A stretch of 64,000 nt of DNA from contig NZ_JAAGOW010000001.1 of assembly GCF_010499245.1 (NCBI RefSeq), positions 3,224,001-3,288,000 on the forward strand, read 5' to 3'. Origin of the DNA: Variovorax sp. WS11. Its GTDB lineage: Bacteria > Pseudomonadota > Gammaproteobacteria > Burkholderiales > Burkholderiaceae_C. The notes under the pieces are model-generated. The model worked only from the letters and a program-made list of their open reading frames with translations. It did no database searches and had not been told where the DNA came from. Below are positions 37,455 to 47,062 of the stretch, piece by piece; position 1 is the stretch's first letter; every line of letters starts with the position of its first letter. The translations under genes were made by a program, and so were the position numbers.

Positions 37455-38340
37455 CGAAGGCGGCGGCGCCGCGCACGTCGAGGCCGCGCACCCTGGGGGC
37501 GAGGGCCCCACGGGCTGGGCGCTTCAGGCCTGCGCGCGCGTCATGCGGCCGATGATTCGCCTCGCGCTGGCGCTGGGCCTCAAGCACGCAAACCTCGAAC
37601 TGATGCTGCGCGAACTCCTCATCGACGAGGCGCGCCGGGCATGGCTGGCCAAGGGCGTCGAGCCGAACCTCAGCCAGATTTCGGTGACCACCGGGTTGAA
37701 CCGCAAGGCCGTGACGGCCAAGGTGCGGGAGTCAGAAGAACCCCTGCCGCACACCGAGATGTCGGCCGCGGCCAAGACGCTCACCCTTTGGCTCCAGATG
37801 TCCACCGACGATCCTGCCTTGCTGAGTTTGCCGATCGCGGCAGAGGGCGAGGCAGCCTCCTTCGAGACCGTGGCCCGGCACGCCAGCCGCGGGAACGTGC
37901 ATCACCGCACCATCCTCGACGAACTGGTGCGCCTGAACATGGCGACCGAGCGGGCAGGCCGCGTCGAGCTGAACGCTGCCGGATTCGTGCCGGCGACGGA
38001 TCTGAAGGGCATGCTCGCCTTCCTCGGCGACAACGCGCGCGACCATCTGCTGGCCGGCGTTGCCAACACCCTGGGCGCGTCTGCACCCCTGCTCGAGCGC
38101 TCGGTGTTCGCCACCGGCATCTCGGTCGAGGATTGCGAGCGGATCCACCAGCTGGCGCGGCAACGCTGGAGCGCGCTGCACCACGAACTGACGCGTGAGA
38201 TGACCCGTGCCTTCGAGGCGGCGGACAACACGGCCTCGGGTCGCATCCGAGTCGGCATTTACACCTACTACGAAGACGCCGCGGAAGTGGCAAAAGCTTC
38301 CATGGCGACCCCCTCGAAAAAATCGGACAGAAAAGCATGA
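37414..38340 (+). CDS. DUF6502-family protein
   Basis: 308 residues from ATG 37414; the family-like part begins at Met44 (MRPMIRLALALGLKH, 37543), so the true start may be nearer there. It contains a helix-turn-helix-like region (NLSQISVTTGLNRKAVTAKV), suggesting DNA binding. DUF6502 genes commonly precede a DUF5666 lipoprotein gene, as here: the stop overlaps the next ATG (ATGA). The pair's function is not known. Confidence 0.8.
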   Translation: MATRRTGSSSARPDEGGGAAHVEAAHPGGEGPTGWALQACARVMRPMIRLALALGLKHANLELMLRELLIDEARRAWLAKGVEPNLSQISVTTGLNRKAVTAKVRESEEPLPHTEMSAAAKTLTLWLQMSTDDPALLSLPIAAEGEAASFETVARHASRGNVHHRTILDELVRLNMATERAGRVELNAAGFVPATDLKGMLAFLGDNARDHLLAGVANTLGASAPLLERSVFATGISVEDCERIHQLARQRWSALHHELTREMTRAFEAADNTASGRIRVGIYTYYEDAAEVAKASMATPSKKSDRKA

Positions 38341-39705
38341 AGTACGCATTCCTGCGCGCCGCCTGCTGGCGCTGTCGACCGCGCTGCTGCTCTCGTGCGG
38401 CGGCGGTGGCAGCGGCGGCAGGGGGTGTTGCCGTCGGGGGCGCCGGCATCGTGGGGTCGGGCGCATGGATTGAGTTCGGGCGACGGGAGCAGCCCGGCCG
38501 GCGGTGGGGGAGATGGCCAGGGTGGCGGTACGTCCGGCTCGGGCGGGACGGCCTCCGCACCCGGCGGAACGGGCTCGGGCAGCACCGGGACCGCGACCGC
38601 AGGGGCGGGTGGCGACGGTGGCGTAGGCTCCGGCGGCACCGGCGTGAGCACCGCCGATGCGTCCGGCGTCGGCGCGGTCGACGGCTCGGGCAGCATCATC
38701 GTCAACGGCTTGCGCTACAACACCGACACCGCCGTCCTGAAAGTCGAGGATGCGCCCTCCTTGCAACTGGGCATGAGCGCCAAGGTCATCGGGCCGGTCA
38801 ACGCCGACTTCACGAGCGGCACCGCACGCCAGGTCGATTCCGCCGCGGATCTGCGCGGAACGCCGTCCTCGGTCGATCTCGCGCAGGGCAGCTTCGTCAT
38901 CCTCGGCACGACTGTGACCACGGACAACGCCACCGTGTGGGCCGATGCCACCGGCCTCGCCGCCATCCCGCCGGGCACCACACTGCAGGTGTGGGGCCTG
39001 CCGGGCGCGCCGGGCATCCTGCGGGCCACGCGCATCGAGCAGCGCGGCCCCTCCGCGGCCATTCTGACCGGCACGGTGCAGAACCTCGACCCCCTGCGGC
39101 ACACCTTCACCATCGGCAGCTTCACGGTCGACTACAGCACGGCGGTGCTCTCCGGCAGCCTGGACGGCAGCGCGCTGGCCAATGGCATCCTGGTGCGCGT
39201 GCGCGCGAACACCGTGCTGCCGGGCCGGCTGACGGCCACCCTTGTCCAGTGGTGGTATCCGGTGCCGAGGGCGAATGCCACGCCGGTACAGATCGCCGGC
39301 ATCGTCACCGACTACGCCGGATTGGGGTCCTTGCGCGCGCTCGGTGTCCCGGTGAACGCCGCGTCGGCGCAGATCACCGGCGGGCCTGCCAGCGCGGTCG
39401 GCAACGGCGTCAAGGTGGAAGTCGGCGGCGTCATGTCCAACGGCGTCCTCCAGGCTTCCAAGCTCAAGATCCGCCATGTGCCGGGCACCGGCGGACCCGC
39501 GTCTTTCAACCTGATCGGTGCCATCGGCAACTTCAGCTCGGCCGCGAGCTTCCGGGTGAAAGGCCAGCCCGTCGACGCCAGCGACCCGGCCGTGGTGTTC
39601 GTCAACGGAACGGTGGCGAACCTGGGCAATGGGGTCAACGTCAACCTCGAAGGGTCGAAGGTCGTGAACGGCGTGCTCATCGCCACGCGCGTCAGCTTCG
39701 AGTGA
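38337..39705 (+). pseudogene. DUF5666-family lipoprotein, two frameshifts near the 5' end
   Basis: The gene starts at ATG 38337 (MKYAFLR, coupled to DUF6502 by ATGA). The lipoprotein signal LLALSTALLLSCGGGG is in a second frame, and the body (from about 38415, GVLPSGAPAS onward) is in a third. Both shifts would be repaired by adding one base, near 38357-38362 and in the G5 run near 38415-38420. The body holds repeated DUF5666 beta-barrel-like units (ILTGTVQNLDPLRHTFTIGS, IAGIVTDYAGLGSLRALGVP, NLIGAIGNFSSAASFRVKGQ). Either the gene is dead or the sequence has two errors. Confidence 0.75.
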
Positions 39706-39780
39706 GGGCAGCCCCGCCGGTGTAGTGCCTTCGCTCGCAGGGATTCCCCGGATGGCCCCGGCCGGAGCGCCTCGCCATAG

Positions 39781-39801
39781 TTAGTTCGCTGCTCGAACTA
39801 A
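39781..39801. promoter_or_regulatory. ROK/XylR-type operator upstream of xylF
   Basis: Perfect palindrome TTAGTTCG-N5-CGAACTAA, 45 bp before the xylF start. The outer TTAGTT/AACTAA matches the outer bases of the xylose-repressor operator known from Bacillus, and the operon encodes a ROK-family repressor. Confidence 0.7.
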
Positions 39802-39846
39802 GCCGCGTGCGCCAAGCGCACGCACAACAAACCCGGAGACCTGCAC

Positions 39847-40872
39847 ATGAAGAAGCCGCTTCGCGCCCTGGGCGCCCTGGCCCTTGGCCTTTCCGCGATC
39901 GCCGCCTGCGCCCAGACCGTCGTCGGCGTGAGTTGGTCCAACTTCCAGGAGGAGCGCTGGAAGACCGACGAGGCCGCGATCAAGGCGCAGCTGGAGAAGC
40001 TGGGCGCGAAGTACATCAGCGCCGACGCCGGCGGCTCGCCCGAGAAGCAGCTGGCCGACATCGACGGCCTGATGTCCAAGGGCGCCAAGGCGCTGATCGT
40101 GCTGGCGATGGACAAGGATGCGATCCTGCCCGCGGTCAACAAGGCGGTGCGGCAGAAGGTGCCGGTGGTGGCCTACGACCGGCTGATCGAGACGCCCGGC
40201 GTTTTCTACATCACCTTCGACAACGTCGAGGTGGGCCGCATGCAGGCACGCGCCGTCTACAAAGTGCAGCCCAAGGGCAACTACGTGTTCATCAAGGGCT
40301 CGCCCACCGACCCGAACGCCAACTTCCTGCGCGCCGGCCAGCAGGAGATCGTGGCCGAGGCGGTGAAGAAGGGCGACATCAAGATCGTGGGCGACGAGTA
40401 CACCGATGGCTGGAAGCCCGAGGTGGCGCAGAAGAACATGGAGCAGATCCTCACCAAGGCCGGCGGCAAGGTCGACGCGGTCGTGGCCGCCAACGACGGC
40501 ACCGCGGGCGGCGCGGTGGCGGCGCTCAGCGCCAAGGGCATCCGCGGCATCCCGGTGTCGGGGCAGGACGCGGACTTCGCGGCGCTCAACCGCGTCGCCC
40601 TCGGCACGCAGACGGTGACGGTGTGGAAGGATTCGCGCGAGCTCGGCCGCGAGGCGGCGAGCGCCGCGATGGCGCTGGTGCAAGGTAAGACGCCGGAGAA
40701 GGCGGCCAACTGGAGCGGCGGCGAGAAGAAGATCGCGATCTCCTCGCGCCTGCTCACGCCGGTGCCGGTTACGCGCGACAACCTCGACGTGGTGGTCAAG
40801 GAAGGCTGGATCAAGAAGGACGAGCTCTGCAAGGGCGTGACGGGCGACAAGGCCCCCGCGGCCTGCAAGTAA
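39847..40872 (+). CDS. xylF: Xylose-type ABC transporter substrate-binding protein
   Basis: 341 residues with signal peptide ([18 protein letters not shown]). Periplasmic sugar-binding protein of the XylF group: [47 protein letters not shown] and [12 protein letters not shown] are typical. It delivers a pentose, probably D-xylose, to the XylH/XylG transporter encoded downstream. GGAGACC precedes ATG 39847. Confidence 0.9.
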   Translation: MKKPLRALGALALGLSAIAACAQTVVGVSWSNFQEERWKTDEAAIKAQLEKLGAKYISADAGGSPEKQLADIDGLMSKGAKALIVLAMDKDAILPAVNKAVRQKVPVVAYDRLIETPGVFYITFDNVEVGRMQARAVYKVQPKGNYVFIKGSPTDPNANFLRAGQQEIVAEAVKKGDIKIVGDEYTDGWKPEVAQKNMEQILTKAGGKVDAVVAANDGTAGGAVAALSAKGIRGIPVSGQDADFAALNRVALGTQTVTVWKDSRELGREAASAAMALVQGKTPEKAANWSGGEKKIAISSRLLTPVPVTRDNLDVVVKEGWIKKDELCKGVTGDKAPAACK

Positions 40873-40885
40873 CGCGCGCAGAGCG

Positions 40886-42076
40886 ATGAGCGAATCCCCG
40901 GGGCTCTGGCGCCGGAGCGGCGTCGACCTGCGCCTGCTCCTCATGTGCGCGCTGCTGGCGATCATGGCGATCGTCTTCCACTGGCTCTCGGGCGGCATCT
41001 TCCTCACGCCCGAGAACCTCTACAACATCGCGCAGCAGACCGCGGTGGTGGGCATCGTCTCCACCGTGATGGTGCTGGTCATCGTGGCCCGCCACATCGA
41101 CCTCTCGGTCGGCTCGGTGATGGGCTTCGTCGGCGTGCTGGTGGCCTACCTGCAGTACACCTCGGGCTGGTCCTGGCCGGCCTCCTGCCTGGCGGGACTG
41201 GCGGTGGCGCTGCTGGTCTCGCTCTACCAGGGCGGGCTCACGGCGATGCTGGGCGTGCCCTCCTTCGTGGTCACGCTGGGCGGGCTGATGTCCTTCCGCG
41301 GCGCCGCCTTCCTGGTGGCCGACGGCAAGACCCAGCCGGTCAACGATGAGTTCTTCCAGCGCCTGGGCGGCGGCTACGACGGCGGTATCGGCACCACGGC
41401 CACCTGGGCGCTGGCCGCGCTGGTGGCGCTCGTGCTGTTCGCGCGCATGCTGCAGCAGCGCCGCGCGCGCCAGCGCCACGAGATGCCGGTGGAGCCGCTG
41501 TGGCTCGACGTGCTGCTCACGGCAGTGCCGGTGCTGGTGGTGTTCGCCTTCGCAGCGACCATGAACAGCTACCAGATCTCGTCCAAGACCGAGCCGCAGG
41601 GCATTCCCATTCCCGTGCTGATCTGGGCCGTGGTGGCGGTGGTGCTGTCCTTCATCGTCCACCGCACGCGCTTCGGGCGCTACGTGTTCGCGATGGGCGG
41701 CAATCCCGATGCCGCGGCGCTGGTGGGCATCCCGGTCAAGCGCGTGACGCTGCTGCTGTTCGCGCTGCTCTCGGTGCTGGTGACGGTGGCGGCCATCGTG
41801 TCGATCGCGCGGCTCAACGCGGGGACCAACTCGCTGGGCTCGGGCATGGAGCTCTACGTGATCGCGGCCGCGGTGATCGGCGGCGCGGCACTGGCGGGCG
41901 GCAGCGGCTCCATCTTCGGCTCGGTGCTGGGCGCGCTGATCATGCAGTCGCTCGACAGCGGCATGCTGCTGCTCGACGTGGCCATCGGCAAGCGCATGGT
42001 GATCATCGGCCAGGTGTTGATCGTGGCGGTGGTGTTCGACGTGCTCTACCGCAAGCATTTCGGAGAGACGCGATGA
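40886..42076 (+). CDS. xylH: Xylose-type ABC transporter permease
   Basis: 396 residues, about ten membrane helices. Contains the sugar-permease segment [26 protein letters not shown] and [19 protein letters not shown]. It forms the membrane channel for the XylF-bound sugar. It ends with an ATGA overlap into the ATPase gene. Confidence 0.9.
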   Translation: MSESPGLWRRSGVDLRLLLMCALLAIMAIVFHWLSGGIFLTPENLYNIAQQTAVVGIVSTVMVLVIVARHIDLSVGSVMGFVGVLVAYLQYTSGWSWPASCLAGLAVALLVSLYQGGLTAMLGVPSFVVTLGGLMSFRGAAFLVADGKTQPVNDEFFQRLGGGYDGGIGTTATWALAALVALVLFARMLQQRRARQRHEMPVEPLWLDVLLTAVPVLVVFAFAATMNSYQISSKTEPQGIPIPVLIWAVVAVVLSFIVHRTRFGRYVFAMGGNPDAAALVGIPVKRVTLLLFALLSVLVTVAAIVSIARLNAGTNSLGSGMELYVIAAAVIGGAALAGGSGSIFGSVLGALIMQSLDSGMLLLDVAIGKRMVIIGQVLIVAVVFDVLYRKHFGETR

Positions 42077-42849
42077 ACGCGGCTCCCCCTCTCGTCGAGC
42101 TGCGCGAGATCCGCAAGTCCTTCGGCGGCGTGAAAGCGGTCGACAACGTCAGCGTCAACCTCTACCCCGGCGAGGTGGTGGCCCTGCTGGGTCACAACGG
42201 CGCCGGCAAGTCCACGCTGATGAAGATGCTCGCGGGCGCCTACCCCATCGACTCGGGCGAGACGCTCATCGCGGGCCAGCCGGTCCACATCCGCACGCCC
42301 TCGGAAGCGCAGGCGCAGGGCATCGAGACCATCTACCAGACCCTGGCCCTGGCCGACAACCTCGACTCCGTGGCCAACCTGTTCCTGGGGCGCGAGAAGC
42401 TCACGCCCTGGCGCACGCTGGACGACCACTTCATGGAGAACGAGGCGCGCAAGGTCTTCCGCCGCCTCAACAAGAACTTCACCAACATCCGCGTGCCGGT
42501 GCGGCGCCTCTCGGGCGGCCAGCGGCAGGTGGTGGCGATCTCGCGCGCGCTCTACTTCAACGCTCGCATCCTGATCATGGACGAGCCCTGCGCCGCCCTC
42601 GGGCCGGAGGAGACGGCGATGGTCGGCGCGCTGGTCAAGCAGCTGAAGGCCGACGGCGTGGGCATCTTCCTGATCACGCACGACATGCCCGATGTCTTCG
42701 GGCTCAGCGACCGCCTCGCGGTGATGAAGAACGGCCGCCTGGTCGGCACCTACCGCACCGCCGACGTGAATGAGGACGAAGTGCTGGGCATGATCATCGC
42801 GGGCAAGCGGCCCGAGGGGAAGGCGCAAGCCGAGCACGCTTCGGGATGA
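42073..42849 (+). CDS. xylG: Sugar ABC transporter ATPase, single-domain
   Basis: 258 residues with Walker [10 protein letters not shown], signature LSGGQRQ, Walker [17 protein letters not shown] and the switch histidine in LITHDMPD. Unlike the ~500-residue double-ATPase XylG of E. coli it has one nucleotide-binding domain, as in the FrcA group, so it must act as a dimer. It overlaps both the permease gene and the ROK gene by ATGA, indicating a tightly coupled operon. Confidence 0.87.
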   Translation: MNAAPPLVELREIRKSFGGVKAVDNVSVNLYPGEVVALLGHNGAGKSTLMKMLAGAYPIDSGETLIAGQPVHIRTPSEAQAQGIETIYQTLALADNLDSVANLFLGREKLTPWRTLDDHFMENEARKVFRRLNKNFTNIRVPVRRLSGGQRQVVAISRALYFNARILIMDEPCAALGPEETAMVGALVKQLKADGVGIFLITHDMPDVFGLSDRLAVMKNGRLVGTYRTADVNEDEVLGMIIAGKRPEGKAQAEHASG

Positions 42850-44000
42850 CGACCCTCGGCGACCAGCAACTGGTCAGGCGCATCAACCGCAGCGTGCTGC
42901 TGCGGCTGCTGCGCGCCAGGCCCGGCCTCTCGCGCGCGCGGCTGGCGGCCGAGAGCGGGCTCACGAAATCCACCGTCAGCCTGCTGGTGCGAGAACTGCT
43001 CGAAGACGGCTGGCTGCATGAAGCCGATGCCGCCGTGGCCGACGGGCTCGGGCGGCCCTCCATCCCCTTGCAGATTCACGCCGGCGTGCGGGCCCTGATC
43101 GGCGTCGAGATCGCAGTCGAGACCTTGCGCGTGGTGTGCGTCTCGCTGCTGGGCGAGCGGCTCCATTCGGAAGCCCAGCCCTTGCGCGAGCCTGCGCCGC
43201 ACGCGGTCTGCCGGCAGGTCGCAAGCATGGTGGCCGCCGCGCACCGGCATCTGCTCGCCGCGGGCCTGCGTGCCTCGGGCATCGGCGTCGGCGTCCCCGG
43301 CGCGGTCGACGACGCGACCGGCCAGGTCCGCTTCGCGCCCAACCTCGGCTGGCGGCAGGTGAGCTTGCTGCCGGGCCTGGTCGAGGCGCTGGCGCGGGAG
43401 GGCATCGAAGACGTGCCGGTGCAGCTGCAGAACGACGCCGATGCGGCGGCGCTGGGCGAGTACGAGTTCGCGGGCGGCGAGGGCGAAGATCCGCTGGTCT
43501 TCGTGAGCTGCGACGTAGGCGTGGGCGCCGGAGTGGTGCTCAACGACCGCCTCTTCACCGGCGCGCACGGCATGGCCGGCGAGATCGGCCACACCATCCT
43601 GCAGGTGGACGGGCCCCTGTGCTCCTGCGGCCGCCGCGGTTGTGCCGAGGCCTTCCTCGGCTCGCGCGTGCTGGGCGGCAGCGCCGATGCCGCGCCGCGC
43701 GGCGCGGCCTTTCTGGGCGTGCTGCTTCAGAACCTGTGGGTCACCTTCGAGCCGCGCGCGATCGTGGTCGGCGGCCACTCATGCCAGGCGCATCCGCAAC
43801 TGCTGCGCGGCGCGATCGAGGTGGTGCGGCGCTATGCCGAGAGTGCCGGCATGCAGCCGCCGGTAGTGCGCGGTGCGCGCCATGGGGAATGGGCGCCGGC
43901 GGTCGGAGCGGCGGCACTCGCCTTGCACGAGTACCTGCGGCCGCTCCATCCGGATTCGAAGGCGCGGCGCGCGCGCGCCGCGGCCTCCGCCCTGCCTTAG
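42846..44000 (+). CDS. ROK-family repressor (xylose-type)
   Basis: 384 residues. N-terminal helix-turn-helix ([20 protein letters not shown]), then the ROK sugar-kinase-like domain with the zinc motif [12 protein letters not shown] and [11 protein letters not shown]. It should bind a sugar and release the operator at 39781-39801, controlling the operon in which it is the last gene. The 3' end overlaps the convergent TctC gene by four bases. Confidence 0.9.
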   Translation: MTTLGDQQLVRRINRSVLLRLLRARPGLSRARLAAESGLTKSTVSLLVRELLEDGWLHEADAAVADGLGRPSIPLQIHAGVRALIGVEIAVETLRVVCVSLLGERLHSEAQPLREPAPHAVCRQVASMVAAAHRHLLAAGLRASGIGVGVPGAVDDATGQVRFAPNLGWRQVSLLPGLVEALAREGIEDVPVQLQNDADAAALGEYEFAGGEGEDPLVFVSCDVGVGAGVVLNDRLFTGAHGMAGEIGHTILQVDGPLCSCGRRGCAEAFLGSRVLGGSADAAPRGAAFLGVLLQNLWVTFEPRAIVVGGHSCQAHPQLLRGAIEVVRRYAESAGMQPPVVRGARHGEWAPAVGAAALALHEYLRPLHPDSKARRARAAASALP

Positions 44001-44974
44001 TCCGCGTAGACCCCGGCCGCCTTGATGATCGGGCTCCACTTGGCGATCTCGGCGGCGACGAACTTCTTGTGCTCGGCCGGCTCGACGCGGTTGTCGCTGG
44101 CGACCACGGCGCCCAGGCCTTCCTGCTTCTTGACGAAGTCCGGGTCCTTCAGCGCGACCTTGAGCGCGTCGTTGACCTTCTTGGTGACTGCCGGCGGCGT
44201 GCCCTTGGGCGCGTAGAGGCCGTGCCAGATCGTGACCTGGAAGTCCTTCAGCCCCGATTCCTGCAGCGTGGGCAGGTCCTTGAGCAGCGGCGTGCTCAGG
44301 CGCTTCGAGGTGGTCACGGCGTAGGCCTTGACCTTCTTGGCCTCGATCTGCGGCGAGGTGTTGGTGGTCTGGTCGCACAGCAGGTCGATCTGACCGCCGA
44401 TCAGGTCGGTGATGGCGGGGGCCGTGCCCTTGTACGGCACCGGCGTCATCTCGGTCTTGGTCGCGCTCTGGAACAGCAGGCCGCACAGGTGCGAGGCCGA
44501 GCCCACGCCCGCGTTGCCGAGGTTGATCTTGCCCTTGTTCTCCGCCAGCCAGGCCGTCAGCTCCTTGTAGTTGTTGGCCTTCATCGTGGGCTTGGCGATC
44601 AGCGTCATCGGCACGTCGTTGACGATGCCCAGGTACTCGAAGTCGCTCTCGACCTTGAAGGGCACGTTGCGCACCAGCGTCGGGACGGTCGCCATGCCGA
44701 TGTGGTTCAGCAGCAGGGTGTAGCCGTCCGGCGCGGCGCGCGCCACCTTGGCTGCGCCGATGGAGCTGCCGGCGCCGGGCACGTTGTCGACCACGATGCT
44801 GCTGGCGCCGAGTGGCTTGCGCAGGGCCTCGGCCAGGTCGCGGGCCACGCGGTCGGTCGGGCCGCCGGCGGCGAAAGGCACCACGATGGTGACGGGCTTG
44901 CTGCCCGGGAAGTCCTGGGCATGGGCGCCCGCGGCTGCGGCGGCGATCGCCGTGAGGACGAGCAGTTTCTTCAT
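43997..44974 (-). CDS. TctC/Bug-family periplasmic binding protein
   Basis: 325 residues: signal peptide (LLVLTAIAAAAAGAHAQ), then [21 protein letters not shown] and NVPGAGSSIGAAKVA, the family hallmarks. Ligand unknown, probably a carboxylate. No TctA/B genes are close. It is the second of three such genes in the window. Stop codons of this gene and the ROK gene interlock. Confidence 0.92.
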   Translation of the reverse strand: MKKLLVLTAIAAAAAGAHAQDFPGSKPVTIVVPFAAGGPTDRVARDLAEALRKPLGASSIVVDNVPGAGSSIGAAKVARAAPDGYTLLLNHIGMATVPTLVRNVPFKVESDFEYLGIVNDVPMTLIAKPTMKANNYKELTAWLAENKGKINLGNAGVGSASHLCGLLFQSATKTEMTPVPYKGTAPAITDLIGGQIDLLCDQTTNTSPQIEAKKVKAYAVTTSKRLSTPLLKDLPTLQESGLKDFQVTIWHGLYAPKGTPPAVTKKVNDALKVALKDPDFVKKQEGLGAVVASDNRVEPAEHKKFVAAEIAKWSPIIKAAGVYAD

Positions 44975-45137
44975 GATCTCTCTCCGTGTTCAATCCAAGT
45001 TCAAGGGGCCGCGATCTTATCGCCCGCCGCCGGCCGGCGACTACCGGAATGCCCTTAGGAAATCTCCCACGATTTCTCGCTGCGGATGTGGTTCGAAGCG
45101 CGGTCCGTCAGGCCGCGATCGAGCGCCTTCCGCCGGC

Positions 45138-46205
45138 CTACCGGTCCCGCGTGCGGTTGTAGACCGGGCCGGGGCCGACCGCGATCGGCGGGCCCGAATC
45201 GTTGGCCGCCCAGTTCGGCGTGCGTGCCGACTCGTAGAGCGGTCCCGGGCCGGGCGCGATCGGCGGTCCGGGGTCGTCACGCGCCGATGGCGAACTGCCC
45301 GGCGAGTTGAAGTTGTAGACGGGCCCGGGACCGCGCGCGATCGGCGGTCCGCCATCGCCACGGATCGAAGCGGTCGCGCGCGGCGGTGCTTCCACGGGCG
45401 CCGGGCCGCGGACGATCGGTGTGCCCGGATCGTCGCGGGTCCAGCCCGGGGGGCGGATCCAGGGCGTTGCAGGTGCGGCTGCGACCGCAGGCTCCGGATC
45501 GGCCCAGGCTGGCGTGCGAGGCTGCCGAACCACCGGAGGCGGCTCCTCGCGCTTGCGTTCCGGCGGCGTGGCCGAGGCGGTGCGAGGGGCCGGCGCTGCC
45601 GCGGGGGGCTCAGCCCTTGCCGCTGCCGGTGCAGGCGGGGCGGGCTTCTCCGGCGCGGCTGAATTCGCGGACGCGGCCTGTTTCTCGGGCGCGGCGGCCA
45701 GCGCGGGCGCTGCCGCCTTCGCGGACTCGCGCTTGGAGGGGCCCGGCGCAGAAGGAGCCGTCGGCGCAGGCGCCGACGCTTGCGCCGGCGTCGTGGTCGA
45801 GTTCGCGGTCGACGTGCTCGGAGCCGCCAACGCCATCGGCGGCTCGTCCGAAGCCGGCTTGCGGTCCTCCAGCGTCAGCGCCGCCGTGACCTGGTTCAGA
45901 AAAGGCGGCTCCGCCAGCTGGCGCGTGACATAGAGGTACCAGCCGATGAAGCCGAGTCCCATCGCCAGGCCCAGCAGCGCGAGGCGCAGCCAGAAGCCCG
46001 CCGTTTCCGCCGGCAGCAGCGCCAGCGGATCGTCGCGGCGCCAGACGCGGGCCGAGCGGGCAGGCGCGCGCGGGTGCGCATGGTTGATGGTCTCGAGGGC
46101 CGAGGGTCCGGTGGCCACGAAACCGGGCAGGCGGCGTGCGCAACCGATGCAGAACTTCGCGTTCTCCCGGTTCTCGCTTCCGCAAGCCCCACAAACGATG
46201 GGCAT
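45138..46205 (-). CDS. Zinc-ribbon membrane protein with Pro/Ala linker and GPGP repeats (paralogue 3)
   Basis: 355 residues from ATG 46205 (MPIVCGACG). The ribbon C-x2-C-x10-C-x2-C occupies residues 5-22, followed by RRLPGF and one membrane helix near 76-96 (GFWLRLALLGLAMGLGFIGWY). Then come ~150 residues rich in Ala, Pro and Glu and a C-terminal array of four ~26-residue units with core GPPIAxGPGPVY. It shares ribbon spacing with the 36438 and 34521 genes but has a different tail. It stands alone, divergent from a PfpI-family gene. Function unknown. Confidence 0.8.
   Translation of the reverse strand: MPIVCGACGSENRENAKFCIGCARRLPGFVATGPSALETINHAHPRAPARSARVWRRDDPLALLPAETAGFWLRLALLGLAMGLGFIGWYLYVTRQLAEPPFLNQVTAALTLEDRKPASDEPPMALAAPSTSTANSTTTPAQASAPAPTAPSAPGPSKRESAKAAAPALAAAPEKQAASANSAAPEKPAPPAPAAARAEPPAAAPAPRTASATPPERKREEPPPVVRQPRTPAWADPEPAVAAAPATPWIRPPGWTRDDPGTPIVRGPAPVEAPPRATASIRGDGGPPIARGPGPVYNFNSPGSSPSARDDPGPPIAPGPGPLYESARTPNWAANDSGPPIAVGPGPVYNRTRDR
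45161..45436. repeat. Four tandem ~80-bp units coding GPPIAxGPGPVY repeats
   Basis: Related units start near 45161, 45241, 45319 and 45401, each with a GGCCCGGG..GCGATCGGCGG-like core. The protein units are DDPG(T/P)PI followed by xxGPxP(V/L); the first in protein order is the most diverged. Confidence 0.8.
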
Positions 46206-46474
46206 GGACAAATTCTCCGTAAACGCCAGAAGCCACCCACTGTCCACGCGAACGCGTGCGTGTCTGTCAGCCGTTTCCTACCCAATGCTTCGGAGATTGG
46301 CGCTTGCCAGCCGTTCGGCCCACCGGCGCCCTCGCTGGTGGCGGATCGCCTTGGCTTGCAGGTGAGCGATCCCACACTTGCCGATTTGTCCGACACGGGG
46401 AGGCGACGCAGGCCCATCCGTCGGCGCGCGGGCGGCCTTAGCGTGGAATTTCCACTTGCATGAAAGGACCTCCC

Positions 46475-47032
46475 ATGATCAAACGCCAGCTCGAGGGCAT
46501 GAAGATTGCCATCCTCGTGACGGACGGCTTCGAGCAGTCCGAGATGACCGAGCCCCGCAAGGCCCTCGAGGCCGCCGGCGCGGACACCAGCCTGGTCTCC
46601 CCGAAGAACGGCGGCGTGCGCGGCTGGAAGCACCATGCGCCGGCCGACCGCTTCGACGTCGATGTGCCGCTGCAGCAGGCGGCCGCCCATGAATACGATG
46701 CCCTGGTGCTGCCGGGCGGCGTGGCGAACCCCGATGCTTTGCGCATCGACGAGCAGGCCGTCGCCTTCGTGCGCGACTTCGCCAAGGCCGGCAAGCCCAT
46801 CGCTGCCATATGCCACGGCCCGTGGACCTTGATCGAGGCGGACGCGGTCAAGGGCCGCACGATGACCTCCTGGCCCTCCTTGCGCACGGACCTGAAGAAT
46901 GCCGGCGCCAAGTGGGTGGACCTGGAGGTGGTGGCCGATGGGCCGCTGATCACCAGCCGCAAGCCCGCGGACCTGCCGGCTTTCAATCGTGTGATGGTGG
47001 AAGCCTTTGCCGGCGTGCGCACGCACGCCTGA
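46475..47032 (+). CDS. DJ-1/PfpI-family protein
   Basis: 185 residues, class I glutamine-amidotransferase-like fold. The nucleophile elbow AICHGPW carries the conserved cysteine; the acidic partner is near TDGFEQSE. Members of this family (YhbO/PfpI) serve as stress-related glycation repair or hydrolase enzymes; the exact activity is unknown. ATG 46475 behind AAAGGACC is preferred to ATG 46460. Confidence 0.88.
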   Translation: MIKRQLEGMKIAILVTDGFEQSEMTEPRKALEAAGADTSLVSPKNGGVRGWKHHAPADRFDVDVPLQQAAAHEYDALVLPGGVANPDALRIDEQAVAFVRDFAKAGKPIAAICHGPWTLIEADAVKGRTMTSWPSLRTDLKNAGAKWVDLEVVADGPLITSRKPADLPAFNRVMVEAFAGVRTHA

Positions 47033-47062
47033 GGGTGGCCATCGCCGACGATGTGCGACCCG

